64,000 nucleotides of DNA from assembly GCF_052324685.1 (NCBI RefSeq), contig NC_135223.1:20564822-20628821 (forward strand), written 5' to 3'. Shown piece by piece: positions 63,715 through 64,000 of the stretch. The DNA is from Brachyhypopomus gauderio. Its lineage: Eukaryota; Chordata; Actinopteri; Gymnotiformes; Hypopomidae. How positions within the stretch are numbered: position 1 is the stretch's first letter; every line of letters starts with the position of its first letter. The position numbers and the translations under genes were made by a program. The notes under the pieces are model-generated. The model had not been told where the DNA came from. It worked only from the letters and a program-made list of their open reading frames with translations, and searched no databases.

Positions 63715-64000
63715 CACCTGGCTGTGGCCCCCTGGATTCCTGGCATGACCTGCCTGGCTTCTACAGCGCTAGCCCCTGGCGTGACCTCGTGACCCGTCTG
63801 GCTACTACAGCGCTAGCCCCAGGCGTGACCTCGTGACCTGTGTGACTTCTACAGCGCTAGCCCCAGGCGTGACCTCGTGACCTGTGTGGCTTCTACAGCA
63901 CTAGCCCCTGGCGTGACCTGCATGGCTTCTACAGCACTAGCCCCTGGCGTGACCTGCATGGCTTCTACAGCGCTAGCCCCTGGCATGACCTGCATGGCTT
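63715..64000. repeat. 35-45-bp minisatellite at the right edge
   Basis: Units share GGCTTCTACAGCGCTAGCCC and (C/A)TGGCGTGACCT. Early units add CGTGACCTGTGT (about 45 bp); later ones use GCAT (about 35 bp). At least seven units are visible and the array runs off the window inside an STT3B intron. Confidence 0.93.

Overview
The window is vertebrate nuclear DNA, most likely from a ray-finned (teleost) fish. Genes are split by GT-AG introns, coding exons are small islands in AT-rich non-coding DNA, CA/GT and CT microsatellites are dense, CpG-rich patches mark gene starts, and degraded LINE, SINE and hAT-type repeats are present. The encoded proteins match well-known vertebrate families over their full length. 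There is no prokaryotic or viral organisation. The species cannot be named from the sequence alone.

Layout, left to right. (1) 605-2030 (+): 3' end of a syntabulin/syntaphilin-family gene, probably SYBU. (2) 5878-8866 (-): complete EBAG9 (212 aa, 6 coding exons), convergent with SYBU and with a CpG-rich 5' region at about 9180-9600. (3) 11594-15365 (+): complete ZDHHC3-like Golgi palmitoyltransferase, with a second terminal coding exon at 18054-18266 that gives a different C-terminus. (4) 20327-21277 (-): complete TMEM42 (155 aa). (5) 21574-22576 (+): complete KIAA1143 homologue (151 aa), head-to-head with TMEM42 across a 296-bp CpG-rich gap. (6) 25057-28404 (-): complete GPD1L (351 aa, 8 exons). 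(7) 28.5-30.9 kb: intergenic stretch with a decayed non-LTR retrotransposon. (8) 30941-56327 (+): complete OSBPL10-like oxysterol-binding-related protein (755 aa, 12 coding exons) whose introns hold several minisatellites, long microsatellites and a deleted LINE. (9) 60054-63388 (-): C-terminal 433 codons of STT3B, whose 5' part lies beyond the right edge.

For all five genes whose full coding sequence was assembled (EBAG9, ZDHHC3, TMEM42, KIAA1143, GPD1L) and for OSBPL10, the exons I drew sum to a multiple of three and end at a stop codon, which supports the models. The gene order joins neighbours that I recall from three human locations: SYBU-EBAG9 (8q23), ZDHHC3-TMEM42-KIAA1143 (3p21) and GPD1L-OSBPL10-STT3B (3p22-p23). 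The genes do not form one pathway. Several act in the secretory and membrane system: EBAG9 and ZDHHC3 at the Golgi, STT3B in the ER, OSBPL10 in sterol/lipid transfer.

The most unusual non-coding structures are a 1.66-kb, 26-bp-unit minisatellite with apparent higher-order organisation in OSBPL10, an STT3B intron that is almost entirely a 31-bp minisatellite, a 78-bp hAT-type MITE with a perfect 8-bp target-site duplication in KIAA1143, and a diverged duplicated block just upstream of OSBPL10 exon 7. I found no previously unknown protein-coding system.
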